In this document: positions 35,901 through 47,786 of the stretch, piece after piece
How the letters are laid out: the number at the start of each line of letters is the position of its first letter
Numbering within the stretch: position 1 is the first letter of the stretch
DNA from: Sarcocystis neurona
Lineage: Eukaryota > Apicomplexa > Conoidasida > Eucoccidiorida > Sarcocystidae
Direction: 5' to 3'
DNA: 64,000 nucleotides
NCBI GenBank assembly: GCA_000727475.1
Contig: KL647310.1
Coordinates: forward strand, 1,508,849 to 1,572,848
Notes under the pieces: generated by a model
What the model was told of the DNA's origin: nothing
The model's input: only the letters and a program-made list of their open reading frames with translations
The model's database searches: none
Translations under genes and position numbers: made by a program

Positions 35901-38900
35901 ACACGCACGTGTACACGGGGATATAGTAGAAGGCGCGTGTGGACCTCTACACCTGTACTACGTATATACATGCAAACGTCCAGAAGTATGCACGTAAGTA
36001 TTTCTGGACGAGTTCTACGTGTAGCTATGCGGATACGCATGTATAAAGCTGAGATCCGACCTCTTTGACTTGCATGCAGGCACTGGCACTGGAGGCTGTA
36101 TCTGCACGACCACGATGCCTTCCGTGAAAACGTACTGCGGCTAGGGCCCCTGCTACGCGATGTCCCAGCAGAAGATGCAGCAGCAAACGAAACCGCAGTA
36201 GGCGAAGCTGCAGCAGACGAAGTAGCAGCGGGCACAGCAGGAGCAGCGACAACTCCAAGACTGCAGTCCAACATCGTGTGCCGTAGATACAGTTTCGATT
36301 CTTCTGAATGCAGCGGCAGCAGCACACACAGGTCGCGTTGTCTCCGCAATGACGGTAACAATTTTGCCCTTTCCAGAAAAAGTGCTTCCTGCGTGCTCCG
36401 CAGGATCTGTAGTAGCCGGCCATCCTCCTCCTCCAGCAGCAGCAGCAGGACGCATTCTTTCTCCTGCAGCGGCAGGAGCTGGTTCACCGCCAACAGGCCA
36501 GGTCGCTCGCAGAGCAGACCGTGGTCGCCAGGGAACAAAGGCAAGGCGGACCCGCGGACACTTCCTGAGAGCAACGACAGGCCCTCTCCACCAACAGCAA
36601 TATCCCTAGCAGACAGAAACAGTGAACCGAGGGCTATCCCGGTCATTCATTTATTCGATCCTGATTTGTTTCCTGAAGCAGCTGCGCGATTGCCTGCCTC
36701 GGCGCTGGCAGCGCGACCACCAGGCGCACCGTGGACGGCGCTGGAAGCGCTGCTGAAGACAGCAGAAGCAGCGGAAGAGAAGGAGATCCTTCAGCCAGTC
36801 GGCGACTTTTCTTCTGAAGACCGAGATGGAAACAGGGGAGAGGACAGGCAAGGAATGAAGCAGGAAGTGTCTAGCGGTTCTGACCGCGACGCAAAGGCAA
36901 GCCCTGGCACAAGTGCTGAACCACAGAACATCTGTGCAGGGCTGGTGCTGCAGCAGATGCAGCTGCGACGCCAGGAGCAGCGAGGACAGCGGGCGCAGAA
37001 ACAACAGGAGGTGCCGCAGCAGCAGAAGCACCACGAGCAGCAGAGGGACGCGAAAGGCCGCAGGTCAGGCACGTCACCTCCGTACTCTTTAGTGAATGGA
37101 CGCCAAAGGCGGCAATCAAAACGAAGAGCAGCGGGGCAGGATGGGGTGGCGAAGAAGACGTTCAGACGGGAAGAAGCGTCCTCTGGCTGCTTTGCCGAAG
37201 AAGCAGAAAGGCAGGCGCATCAGCAGGCTGCTGTGGAATCTCTGAAAGGGCGCACGGTTGCTCCTGCTGTGCGCGTGTCCTTTTTTGATGACGCGGGGCG
37301 ACGGTGCTTTTTCCTTTCTCCGCAGCGCAGTTGCGGGCAAGCTGCAGGTCCTCACCCGGATGCGCGCGGCTCTGCTGAACAGCAGCAGTGTTGCAGTGGC
37401 TGCAGGCAGCGGGCCAGCAGTGTGGGGTATCAAGTTCACCAGGATGCGGGAAGTGACGCAGAAGGAGAGCCGCTCCAGCGTGGACAGCTGCTGTCGCATG
37501 CGGAGCTCTTGGCTGTGTTGCGAGAAGCCGGAGCTGCTCGAGGCGTAAAGCGAGTGGATGAACTGGCTCGAGCCGGCGCGGCGCGGCTAGGTGGGATTAC
37601 GGTGACTCAGCCAGAGAAACAGAAGCCAGCATGCGGAGGCACTGCTGCAGCGTATGCAGCTTTCTGTGAGGAAGTGCATGCAACTACAGGCGAGGGACTG
37701 CAGGCCGCGGCCAACAGCGATGATCTGCACGTAGAAGGAAGGAATGCTCTGCAGGCGGAGGGGAGCGACTCTCGCCAGGCGTGGCCCCACAGACATCAGC
37801 ACGAGGACACGCGAGAGGCGGTGCAGCGTACAATTTTCAGTCCGTGCCTGGAAGCGCAGAGCGGAGGGACCGCTCCGCAGGCACAGGATCTGCACAAGAG
37901 CAGCAATGAGACAGCAGCGCGTGTCAGGAAGAAGACCTTTTCGTGTGCTGTCGGAGGCGACAAGTTGCACGAGACAATCTTGGAACCTGACGCGCACGCG
38001 AAAACTGACGAGACGGATAGCAAAGAGAGAAGTACTTTGCAACCAGTGAATGATACAGAAGCAGACGCCGTTGCCGGCGTGACGCGGGAGCGTGCCCACA
38101 CAGCACCAGAAGCGTCGGCAGCTGCAGGGGATGTGTGGCCTGCCGCTGCTTGTGGCAGATGGCGTGTGGCGACAGGAGGCGACATGCATGCACTTGTAAA
38201 AAAGCAGCGGCAGCCGACAGACGGCGCGTACGAGGTTCAGGAGAGAGAGGCTTTTGCAGCGGACGCGCCGCCTGCAGCTACGTGCGCACCAAATCATGCA
38301 GTCCCCGAGGAGCGTGTTTTTGAGTCACCGAACATGGAACAGCAGGACAAGAAGGCCCCGGAGATAACCAAGAAGCACACGCGTGGCTGGTTGTTGTACG
38401 TCGCCTTCGGATCGATGCATGCACGAGAGCTGGCTCTGCTCCCTTCTGTGCCGCGATTTGCGCAGGTGCTCGCATCCGTGGGTGTCGCGCTGGACAAGCG
38501 GTAGGCAACAGCAGCAGCGGCGCTTGTAGGCGCAGATTCCTGGAATCGGCAGAAAGCGGCAGCAGCAGCTCCTCCGCTCGCCGCACGGCCCCGAAGAGTG
38601 GTGGGGCAGAGAGAAAAGCAGCAGCAGCAGTGCGTGCTGCTGGCCCTCTCCTACACAAGATGTAAGAAGCGGAGCCGAGTTTCTGTATGCAGTTGGCTGC
38701 GTACCTCACAACCAGACGCGGCGGAACAAGGAACACTTTTGATTTCCGCATGTCAGAAGTGTAAGAAAGAAGTCGTCAGCCGTAGAAAGCGGCAGCTGCG
38801 CACGTATTCATCACGCAGCCAGTAGCAGCGACGGCAGCAGCGCACGGAGGCCGTGGTCAACGCAGCACACACGAGATACAAGAGCAGCAGCCGCGGCCAG

Positions 38901-41900
38901 CAGTAGTAGACAGACAGGAAAGACACCGACGTATATGTGTGCATGCAGGTTCTTACTTTGCGTACTCACCTCTCCTGGTCTGCTGCCCAGTGCACCACGA
39001 CTACCATCAAAAGTCGTGCTACACTCTGCAATACCAATGCAATGCAGCTACCACAGAATACCGTGCGGTGATTACGCATGCATGAGACAGCCTCGGCAGC
39101 GTAGGAGACGTCCTTCTGCGTGCAGAGGAAGTACAGGGCGCACGCATGCAGCTGCACACGTAGGACTGACAGGAAATTTTCGCAGAAAATGACGCACGTG
39201 TACGCGTTCATACACCAAACGGGAATCGAACTGAGATATAGATAGACAGATACGTGTAAAGATGATGAAGACAAAGTGCGACACATGTACAGACTGCCAC
39301 TCACATGACTGGCTGAGTGTACATACATATATATACTCTGCGTACAAAAACCGAAGTAAAGGATTTGAAAGTGAACGTGGCTAGCAGGTGCTGTTGCCGT
39401 CTGCTCGAAGATCACAGTCTCGTTTTGCCGCTGTACGGGTGAGCAGCAGCACGCGCCTGACTCGGCGTGCACAAGGAAAGAGATTCAGCTCGTACACACG
39501 CGGACATGTATCTGCGCGTGCGTACGGAGCAGAGGCTGCTCGTCTCTGGTAACCTACTTGTATACGTAGGCGACTACAGCAGATTACCTCCAGGCATATG
39601 TATACGTGTGTACATTTAACCGGCGTGATTGACATTCTGTACGTCTGTCGTATGTGTTCTATCCGCCCATGCATCCGCCTCCACACCGGTATTCACGTGC
39701 ACAGGCATGTATACATAGATGTGTGTACATCTCCTCTTGCAGTGATTTTATGTGCTGCGTAAACGTGGCTTGTTTGACTAGTTTTGGAACGCCGTAGGCA
39801 CGTATCTACATTCTGTTCCTGGAGGCAGGATAAGCCTACATATCCTGGGGTGGATATACAAAAGTAGGATGATCTCTATGGATGTACATATCTCTGTATG
39901 TTCCTCTATATTCCTGCACGTCTCTCGCGCCAAAGACGCTTTTGAAAGGATGCCTTTTCCGGAAAGCTACACCTTTGGTGCGCTTGACCGGGAGGAAAGG
40001 CAGAGGTGGCTGCTCGTGCGCGGAAGAAGTGGGAGTTTTGTAAAGAGCGTTACGGAAAGGAAAAAGAGATGGTTACCATGCAGATGCTGTGTCGCGACAC
40101 GCAGTGTGTTAGAAAAGAAGATACGTTTCTCGTAGTATTCTGCGAAATTCATCGCAGACACCAGCCTGTATGTTGCGTGGGTGTACACTGCGCACATACG
40201 TACATGGCTGTCTTAATGCATGCGCGTCTCCCCGTATATATGTCTGTGACATGTATATGAGACTACATTTGATGTGTGGGTGTGCACTTTGGTACGTAGA
40301 CGCCTCTGTCTTTTTGCATTCGCGTCTATATACATAAACATATATATATATATGTATATGTGAGTGTTGTAAGTGTGTATGCACCGAAAGAGACAGAAGG
40401 GTCGCAGGATGAATTATATGCACCACGTCCATACGTGACCGTTTACTTGTTCGAATGCAGTTTGAAAAAGCACGCTGTTGTTTTTCTGCCCTTTGTTGCG
40501 TTCTGTGTCTCAACAATCCCGTCTATCTGTGGAGTCTCATCGCCGGACGCTGAGTTCGCCTCTCCTGCGCGGTCTGTGCTACAGCGTGCTCCTCCACGTG
40601 CCGTTCTCATCCTTCGACGCAACTCCGCTGGTGCAGGACGCCGCAGCAGCGGGGAAGTTTGCAGCAGAAGCGGCTGCAGCAGCGCCGTCCTCTCCGGAAG
40701 TGGAGACTGACACAGGTTGTCTCAGAGTGCGTTGCCGCTGCGGGAGGAGACAAGAGTCAAGCGCAGCATCTTTTTCGTCGCCATGGCGGGTGCTTGTGCT
40801 GCACTCGGTAGTGGAAATACCGCTGCTGCTGAACTTCTGCGAGATACGGGACGGTAAGAAACAGAGTACTGCGGACACTGAAGAGCACGAGTTCTCTCAG
40901 AAGAGATAGATGTCTACGAGCGTGTACTTCTCTGTGCAAAAGCAGCAGCTCCGAACAGAAGCGCTGCTAGTTTCAGCCGTGTTCGCTGCTTCTGACATCC
41001 CTGCTGCTGCAGTCAGCGACCTCCCAAGGAAGGCACCAGCGCACGTCCACCTCGCTTCGTCTGCTCGACGGGAAGAACAAGAAGACGCACCACGAGACGG
41101 GGCAGAGGAAGCAGCTGGAGAAGAAGAAGTAGAAGCAACGGGCAAAGAGGCTCCAGAAGCAGCAAAAGAGGACCTCAAAAGTAAAACCGAGAAAGGTAAC
41201 GTCCACGCAGAAAGTCGCGATTTCCGCGAGTTGAGGGCAAGGTCGACGACCGACGTGCACAGCACGACGACAGGATCAGAGCGACGAGACACAGCGGAAG
41301 AGGGGCAACAGCCTCTGTTCATCTTCCAGTGCATGCGTATTCAGCAGCAGCAGCAGGAAGGTGCGCTTCGCATTGGCAGTCTGTCGCACTACTTAAGGTG
41401 CTAGCGGAGGCAAGCTTGCTAGCAGGCGTGTGTGCGGAGATTCGCATCCTGTCGAAACAGGCAGGACTGCCGGTAGTACACCGTGTGACTGTTTCCCCAC
41501 AGGTGAAGTTGTTGAAAGAAGAGGCGCTAGAGAGACAGCACTACAAGACGGAGTGCGAGGGGTGGTGCTGTCTGGAGACGAGACTGCCCATCACCAGCAA
41601 GATTGTCACACCGAGAAGGCAGCTAAAGAAGAGACGGCGCGGCACCGGGACGGTGTTCGAGAAGCGTCAGGCACTTTTCGAAGAGGGCCAGCGGGGAGAA
41701 GTGTCGATACACGGAACAAGGAGTCCCTATGCGGAGACACGGAGACAAAGATTGGGAACTTTTCTGAAGGGTGTCTACGAAAGCAGAATGTCTTGAAGGA
41801 AGAAGTGACTCTCCTGCAGAGGCCCAGAGGAGGCCAGCGTCTGTTCTGCATTCTCACGCATGCGAGCGCGGGAGCTGGTAAGGACGCTTTACACGGGCAC

Positions 41901-44900
41901 AGGCGTGTAGGAATACGTCCGTAGACTGCCGCGGCACCATGCGCCGTGTGTATCTGTCTGTTTGTTTATTACTCTATATAGCTACATATGTACGTCTGTC
42001 TCCATATGTGTGCATCCGTCTATCTGTGTATGTGCATCTGTGTGTGTATACGTATATATGGCAAACTCTAAATATGCGCTTTCGTACGTGGAGAAAAGAC
42101 CAGCGTTCCCTAGTTTGCATTCCTAGGCGGGAGGTAGGGAGTCGAACTAATGCAAAAGCCAGGGCGTGTTCAACGAGAGACGCACACGGGCTCGCGTAGC
42201 AGGTATGAACGTATACACATGTCTACACGCACAGACTAACGACTTTATACGTACGTATATACATGCTTCTTTTGATCTACTAGTAGGCGTTTCTGTGTAT
42301 CTGAATGTGTCCCTGAATATATACGCCTGCCTGCACTAGTTCACACCATTGGTGTTAACCAGATACATATTAAGGATTGTTACCTGCTGACCACAGCCCC
42401 AGCCGTCGGATACGTGCGACGTTCTTCTTCACGCTGGAGTTGAGAATCGAGTTTTTCTACTTCCCCTGTCGCGCGGCCTGTCCTCGTGCGTGCAAGGAAC
42501 CGTCCGAGTGAGAGCAGTAGATGCACTAGACTACTAGTAAAACTAGCAGGAGTAGTTGTAGTAGTAGAAATACTGTCAATAGAAGTGGTAGTACTATTAG
42601 TCGTTACATATGCAGTGTAACTAGTAGTTATGGCGCCAAGAGGAGTGGTTGTACTGGCAGCAGAAGCAGTAGTCCTCGCCGCGTTGGTGTATAGTATGAG
42701 CGTTAGCGTTCGTAGTAGCACCACCAGTAAAATGAAAGGTATCAGATTCGTGAGTACTCGCACGAGTCGCACTAGTAGCAGTATCAGTGATGGTAGTAAT
42801 AGGAGCACTAGAAGCGGTGTAGGAGCGTTCGTGGCTCTAAGAGTCGCCGCAGCGGTAACGGCAGAAGCGCTGATAGATTTGATAAAAGTCGGCGTCTTGG
42901 GAGTCAAAACGAGCAGTGTTTGATGAAGACTGTCAGCCTTCATCGAAGTATTAGAACGGAGAGCTGCGTAAAACATTTAAGAAATGTCGGTAGTAGCCGC
43001 GGTCGACGAAGTAGGCGTCTCTCTCTCTTCTGCCTTTTGCTGCAAATTGTTCAGCACAGGAGGTCTGTAAGAAATGTGCGCCATGTGGAAATGGAAGACA
43101 CACGGGCTTTCACGGGCCAGTAACTCCCTCCCTCTAGTGCGCAAATCTTGCCAGGCACATGCAGCGACGGATGGCCCCTGCTGTGCTGTTGCTGTTCGAA
43201 AAGACTGGTCCAAGGCAGATGGTGTTGGGCAGAAACTAATACGCCGTCCTATTTGTATCCACGTGACCATTCCAGCGCCACGGTTGATTCTCTGCAGGTG
43301 CATGCGGATGGGCAGACGTATCGGTACACACACGATCATATCATTACGTGTGTGTAGCAGCCCTACGTGTCTTTGTACGGATAGCTTTCCCGGCTCACAG
43401 AGCTAGATTCTGTGACGAGCTCTTGTGTGCGCACTATTTCCAGCGGCGACGTTCGTTCCCGTGGCAGCAGGCCGCGTCCCTGCGCGTGACTGCTGCTGGA
43501 AGTCTGCCCTCTACAGCGAAGCCTCTTCACACTTGGAATATGCTTCAAGAGGTGTGGACGGCTGCTCCAGAGCCCTCACCTTTTCGCCGACAGCGGCTTC
43601 TTCTCGCCCGTCGGCTGCGTTGCTGCCGAGGAGTTGCACGCATCGCAGCCGAACAGTGGAGCAGCAGCGACTGCAAGTCGCGTGCAAAGGTGCAACTGTG
43701 AAGCCTCGCTGCAGTCGGTTCGCTGCGACTGCTGCTGCGGGACGTGGGACCACGACGGCGGTGTCCACAGACCCCAAATTTGCTTCTTCTATGCAGTCTC
43801 GGTTGTCTGTCCCCGCCACACAACAGGTGTCGGAGACGCGACGACTTTGTGTTAGTGGAGAGGCGCCTAGCGGCTGTCCGGGAGTGCCGTGGCTCGTTTT
43901 CCCATTTTTCTTTGATCAGCCGATGATTGCTGCACGACTCAATGCGCGTGGCCTTGCTGCTGTTGCATCTGAATCGTTGCTCGACTGCTTTGAAGAGGTT
44001 GCTGCTACCGAAAAAAGGGCGCAAGCGGCAGCAAGAAAGAGACTGAAGGGAGCGACTGCGCATGCTGTTTCCGAGGGATTTTCGATAAATTGCACCTCAC
44101 TGCAATCGTCTCATGCGTGTTCACGTGAAGGCCGCGGTACAGACGCGTCCAGCAAGGACGAGGAGGGGCTGCATCAAATGCAGAGTGCATCCCACTTGGT
44201 CAGTAGCCAGGCAGAACAGCCAACGCTGAGACTATTGAAGGGTTCTAAAAGAAAGGGACACGGCAGCCCCCACCCACACCCACGTGTAGATGGTAAGAGA
44301 CGCCAGCACAGTATAGAGGAAGAATCTGATGTACGCAGAGGAAAGCAGAATAGCACCGAGACGGCTGCCTGCAGAGAAAAGCCTACCGCCCAGCAGGCCG
44401 CGCGCTCTAGGGAGATATGGACAGAGACACAGACATGTGCATGCACAGCAGACCGCACAGGGAGGGGAGCGGGAAATGACTGTGTCTCTTCAGGTACACA
44501 TGGAAAGAATGAAGGCACTTCTCCAGCGGTGCACGCAACTGACGACTGCCCACCTTCATGTGCGCACAAGAGACACACGTACTGTGCATCTCTGCGAGAG
44601 CTAGAGTGCCCTTCCCCACCAGTTGGTGCAGCCAGTGCGAGGCAGCGGGAGGGAGATGGCCGGAACTGCAATAGCCTGCTGAGCCGCGACGAGAGAGAAT
44701 TGATATCGCTGCAGCAGAAGCTTGTTCGACTGTTGCTCAATGAGATTCGAGCAGCCGTATGGCAAAAAGAACACGCATGTGTAGGACTAGATGAGCAACA
44801 AGCTTCTGTGATGGGGACGGCGGAACCGGACAGCTGCCCGCGGTCACCTGCAGCACAAGCGTGTGGCACGTGTCACACGTCTGCTGGCGACGACGGCGAA

Positions 44901-45158
44901 AACAAGATGCAGACTGCTGCATGGCTGAAAACCCAGCGAAGAGAAACAAACGATACAGAGACCTTATTACGCAGCCCAACGTCGAGTGGCCACAGCTGGA
45001 AACGAGCGACAGCTGGAGAGGATCTTACAGCTTGCGCTGCTGCTCGCGTGCGTGTAGTGTCTGTCGAAGGGGCGGGAGGACAGGTTGTTCAAGAGGATGG
45101 CGCACGCGTCGCTGCGTGGGCGATTCTAGCGCTTTTGGAGCAACAACAGCGGCGGTGA
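29999..45158 (+). CDS. Giant UDP-glycosyltransferase, sterol-glucosyltransferase type, seven exons
   Basis: Predicted GT-B fold glycosyltransferase transferring sugar from a UDP donor, most like sterol 3-beta-glucosyltransferases. Exons by eye: 29999-30287, 30743-34541, 36080-38500, 40555-40853, 40959-41360, 41503-41877, 43444-45158; 9300 bp, 3099 residues, phases consistent. N-terminal Rossmann half: FIALGTWGDVFPL (about residue 206; family pattern G-T-x-GDV-x-P), VVVCNPFSALWLHAAEAAG (about 1003) with LLLVPTPAL, then RLEDLR joined to HWHWRLYLHDHDAFREN across intron 2. C-terminal half: LLYVAFGSM (about 2133), LFCILTHASAGA (about 2525) at the usual HHGGAGT position, GVPWLVFPFFFDQP (about 2674), and a tail like the family end helix (EDGARVAAWAIL). 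Long Ser, Gln, Asn, Ala and Glu/Lys-rich insertions separate these blocks. The exon 1 join is the least certain; internal introns in the CAG-rich 32.7-33.4 kb part are possible. Catalytic status is uncertain because HHGG is not intact. Confidence 0.75.
32700..33350 (+). repeat. Ser/Asn/Thr homopolymer-like tract encoded by AGC/AAC triplets
   Basis: Inside exon 2, about 200 codons are dominated by AGC, AAC and ACC. In the plus frame this gives Ser-, Asn- and Thr-rich protein; the antisense strand is also open and would give Ala/Val/Gly-rich protein. The plus reading is preferred because it is continuous with GT-B motifs on both sides. An unspliced intron here cannot be excluded. Confidence 0.7.
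34542..36079 (+). other. Intron 2 of the giant glycosyltransferase gene
   Basis: A 1538-bp intron, GTGTGTGC to GCATGCAG. Joining restores RLEDLR-HWHWRLYLHDHD in phase 2. It is filled with TA and CA/TG microsatellite DNA (for example 34815-34870 and 35430-35560) and has none of the triplet runs that dominate the flanking exons. Confidence 0.65.
38501..40554 (+). other. Intron 3 of the giant glycosyltransferase gene
   Basis: Runs from AAGCG|GTAGGC to GCTGAG|TTCG, about 2.05 kb. The first 400 bp are still CAG-rich; the rest is TA/CA microsatellite DNA. The donor and acceptor are chosen because they keep phase and give KRSPLLRGL. The acceptor lacks a strong pyrimidine tract, so the exact boundary could shift. 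Confidence 0.45.
41878..43443 (+). other. Intron 6 of the giant glycosyltransferase gene, with an AGT-rich tract
   Basis: Donor GTAAGG, acceptor CTATTTCCAG. At 42530-42800 the DNA is built of AGTAGTAG-type triplets, different from the CAG triplets of the exons. Both strands are open there. No conserved motif is seen, so it is treated as intronic. Confidence 0.6.
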
Positions 45159-47786
45159 TGAAGCGGCCGAGCGTCCTCAGGGCTACTTACTGAGGTGGAG
45201 GCATCTGACGTATCTTCGCAGTTTCATCCTTTCGACTCGATTACCCAGTGGCGCACACTTCAGATTTCTCTGCGTCTGCGTGCGGCGCACATGCCCTAGT
45301 CGCAGGCTTCAGACACACTTCTCCGGTGAACGCTGAGAGCAGCTTTGGTGTGGCAAACTGGATCGGGATATGGGAATCACAACGATCGGTAATTGATCGC
45401 GTCACCTGGTGACTTGTGTGAAGCCGCATGAGATTTCGACTCCTATACAGTGAGGTCTTTCCGCTGTGGAATTCTGTACCTTCGACAGTCTGTAGCTGTG
45501 CTGCCAGGCTGGGGTGGTTTGATGTTTGGCCCTCGCTTCATGCTGTGCCTCAGCGTGGGCGGAGGCATCCATGTTGTGGATACACTCCTTAGGGGCGTCC
45601 AACGACACTTGTACAGGTATACACTTGTCTACGTTCAACAAAGATAGACAGTAACTGCGTCTAAAGTAGTAGTATGTGGGACTCGGCCATTATCTGCATG
45701 CAGAGTCATTCTCCGGCACGAGATTTCTCCGCAGCTTCTTCATGATGCGGCTTCTTTTGAGGACGATGCTTCGAGGCGTGACGAACTGGAAATTATATGT
45801 GCGTATGTGCGGCGTGTATTCGTTCGATGTGGAGAGGTGAACGTGCGTCTATCTATTGATAAGCTGCTATGCAGCCGTGTCCATACGTGGATAAGTGGGC
45901 ATGAAAATATACACTAGTATGTGTAGATGATTCTTTGCACGTTTACACGCTCTGTCCACCGCGCGGCCGGATCTGTGCAACGACGAGAGGTCGGATTAAA
46001 TTTCGTTAAAGTGTGTAGGTACTCGTACGTACACAGAGCGAGGGTGGCCATGCGTGCAGTGTAAGTGTTCAAGAATACCGAAATATGTGAAATTCATCGG
46101 TGCTACCCCTTGACACTGTAAAGTTATACGCCCTCAAGCAATAAAATTTACTGCTATGAGATCAAGTATGCTCCTGTGTAAGTGAGAGCCCAAGCCTGCG
46201 CACAGACACGTACATGGGCAAGCGTGCCGTTGCGCACGTAGAGATGTGTGACAAGATGTGTCTACGTGTGCAAAGTTGAGATATATACACGTTCTGCGCA
46301 CAACTTTTACCGCAGCATGAGCTGCTCGAACTGCATCATCGGAGAGTAGGTTGCAGCTGTACGGTTGCTCTCGCTCAGCACATTAGACGCCTTGTAATAA
46401 CTTGTGGATCTTCTTGCAGGTGGCAGTGCAAAGCGTACGTGTGTAGACTGTGTGTTCTGCGGGTTTTGAGTAGGTCTCTCTTCTTGGGCGTCTCGAACGG
46501 CCGCAGTCCACCAGCTACGTCAGACGCGACACAACGCTTTCTACTGGAAGTGTTATTCAGATAGCTGTACGAATGTAGGGTGCGGCTCGCACCAGAGCGC
46601 TTGTTAGAAGATAGCATGGTGTGGGGTGCAGCTGGCGCCGTGCAGTCAAATGTATGGATTCCCAACGGCGCGAATGTAAAGCTAATCCACGCATGTACGC
46701 TCGTCAAACCACATAATTTTTTGCCGGATTTATCTCGGCTACTGGGACGGGCAATACTACGAGCAGGGCTACTATGGGAAGGAGCCACTACGCAATCAAA
46801 ATACGTCCTCCCGCTTTGTGTCTGCAAAGAAGCATCACAAGCATAACCCCTTTGTCGTCTTTGAACAGCTGTACACATGTATGCTTTCTCGCATATTCGT
46901 CTCCTCCTCGCACAACCGCCTGCACGTCTGCTGTGTCATATTCACAAACCTATATATATAGTATGGTGTACACATATTCGTACGTATATCATAAACATCT
47001 ATACGAGCATACGCCTACACACGTGTATCTTCTGTTGTCGGACTAGCATACGAAGTGTGATAATAACTTCCATTCTGTTAAACCGTATATTTCGTGAGAA
47101 AAAGTTCTAGACATTTGAAGATTAGAGAGCATGAGCGCTGCAGGCATACGAATGTGTGCGGGGTTGCCAGGCCGATAGGAGCCACCTGAACAACGAAATA
47201 GTCGTAAAACAGCGTGGTCTCAGCCTGGCCCCCACCAAAATCTGCTGCTGCTCTTGCGTCTGCGTCTGCGTGTGTTGCTTCTCTGTAGGAGGAGGAGGAG
47301 GGGGAGAGGAGGAAGAAGACTCTTGGGAAGAAAAGCTCGTAGTTGATGCTCCAGTGTGGGCAAAAATACGCACGCAAACACCAACGAATCGTGCACACGT
47401 ACTTGTGTAGCTCTCTACGTTGTCGAAGATATATATATATATATAGGTCATCTTCAATTTGCCGCCGACGCATAGCTATGTATACCTAAAAGTGCGTTTA
47501 AGCACGCAAGAAGTCTCTATGACGCCTCAAAAGACGTGTCAATGAATGCACGTTTACCTCGCAAGTCTGTTGCCAGCGTAATAGACAGAAACGTGGGCAT
47601 GCGTATATGCGTGTGGGACTGTCACTGGCGGTCACGCATATCCTACACACACGTATATGCGCAGAGCGCATTCGTCACAGAAAATGTGCTTCCCTCTCCC
47701 TCCATGCGTGCCCGTCTACCAACACGCGCAAATACAGCACATGCGGCGTGTGCCCGTGTGAAGCGTGCTGTGTGAGATACAAATTT
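45159..47786. other. Intergenic between convergent genes
   Basis: The 3' ends of the giant glycosyltransferase (plus) and the glyoxalase-like gene (minus) face each other across about 2.6 kb. Open frames at 45450-45647 plus, 46375-46878 minus (ATG start, 167 codons, no domain) and 47156-47410 plus are unsupported. A GGAGGA-rich purine stretch lies at 47288-47322 and a TA run at about 47431-47445. Confidence 0.45.

Noticed and set aside
39215..39240. tRNA-like AGTTCGATTCCCG on the minus strand
   Set aside because: The T stem does not pair and no acceptor stem could be found.
42120..42165. tRNA-like T-loop on the minus strand (TTCGA within TTAGTTCGACTCC)
   Set aside because: The flanking bases do not form a 5-bp T stem, and no anticodon or D arm lies at the right distance.
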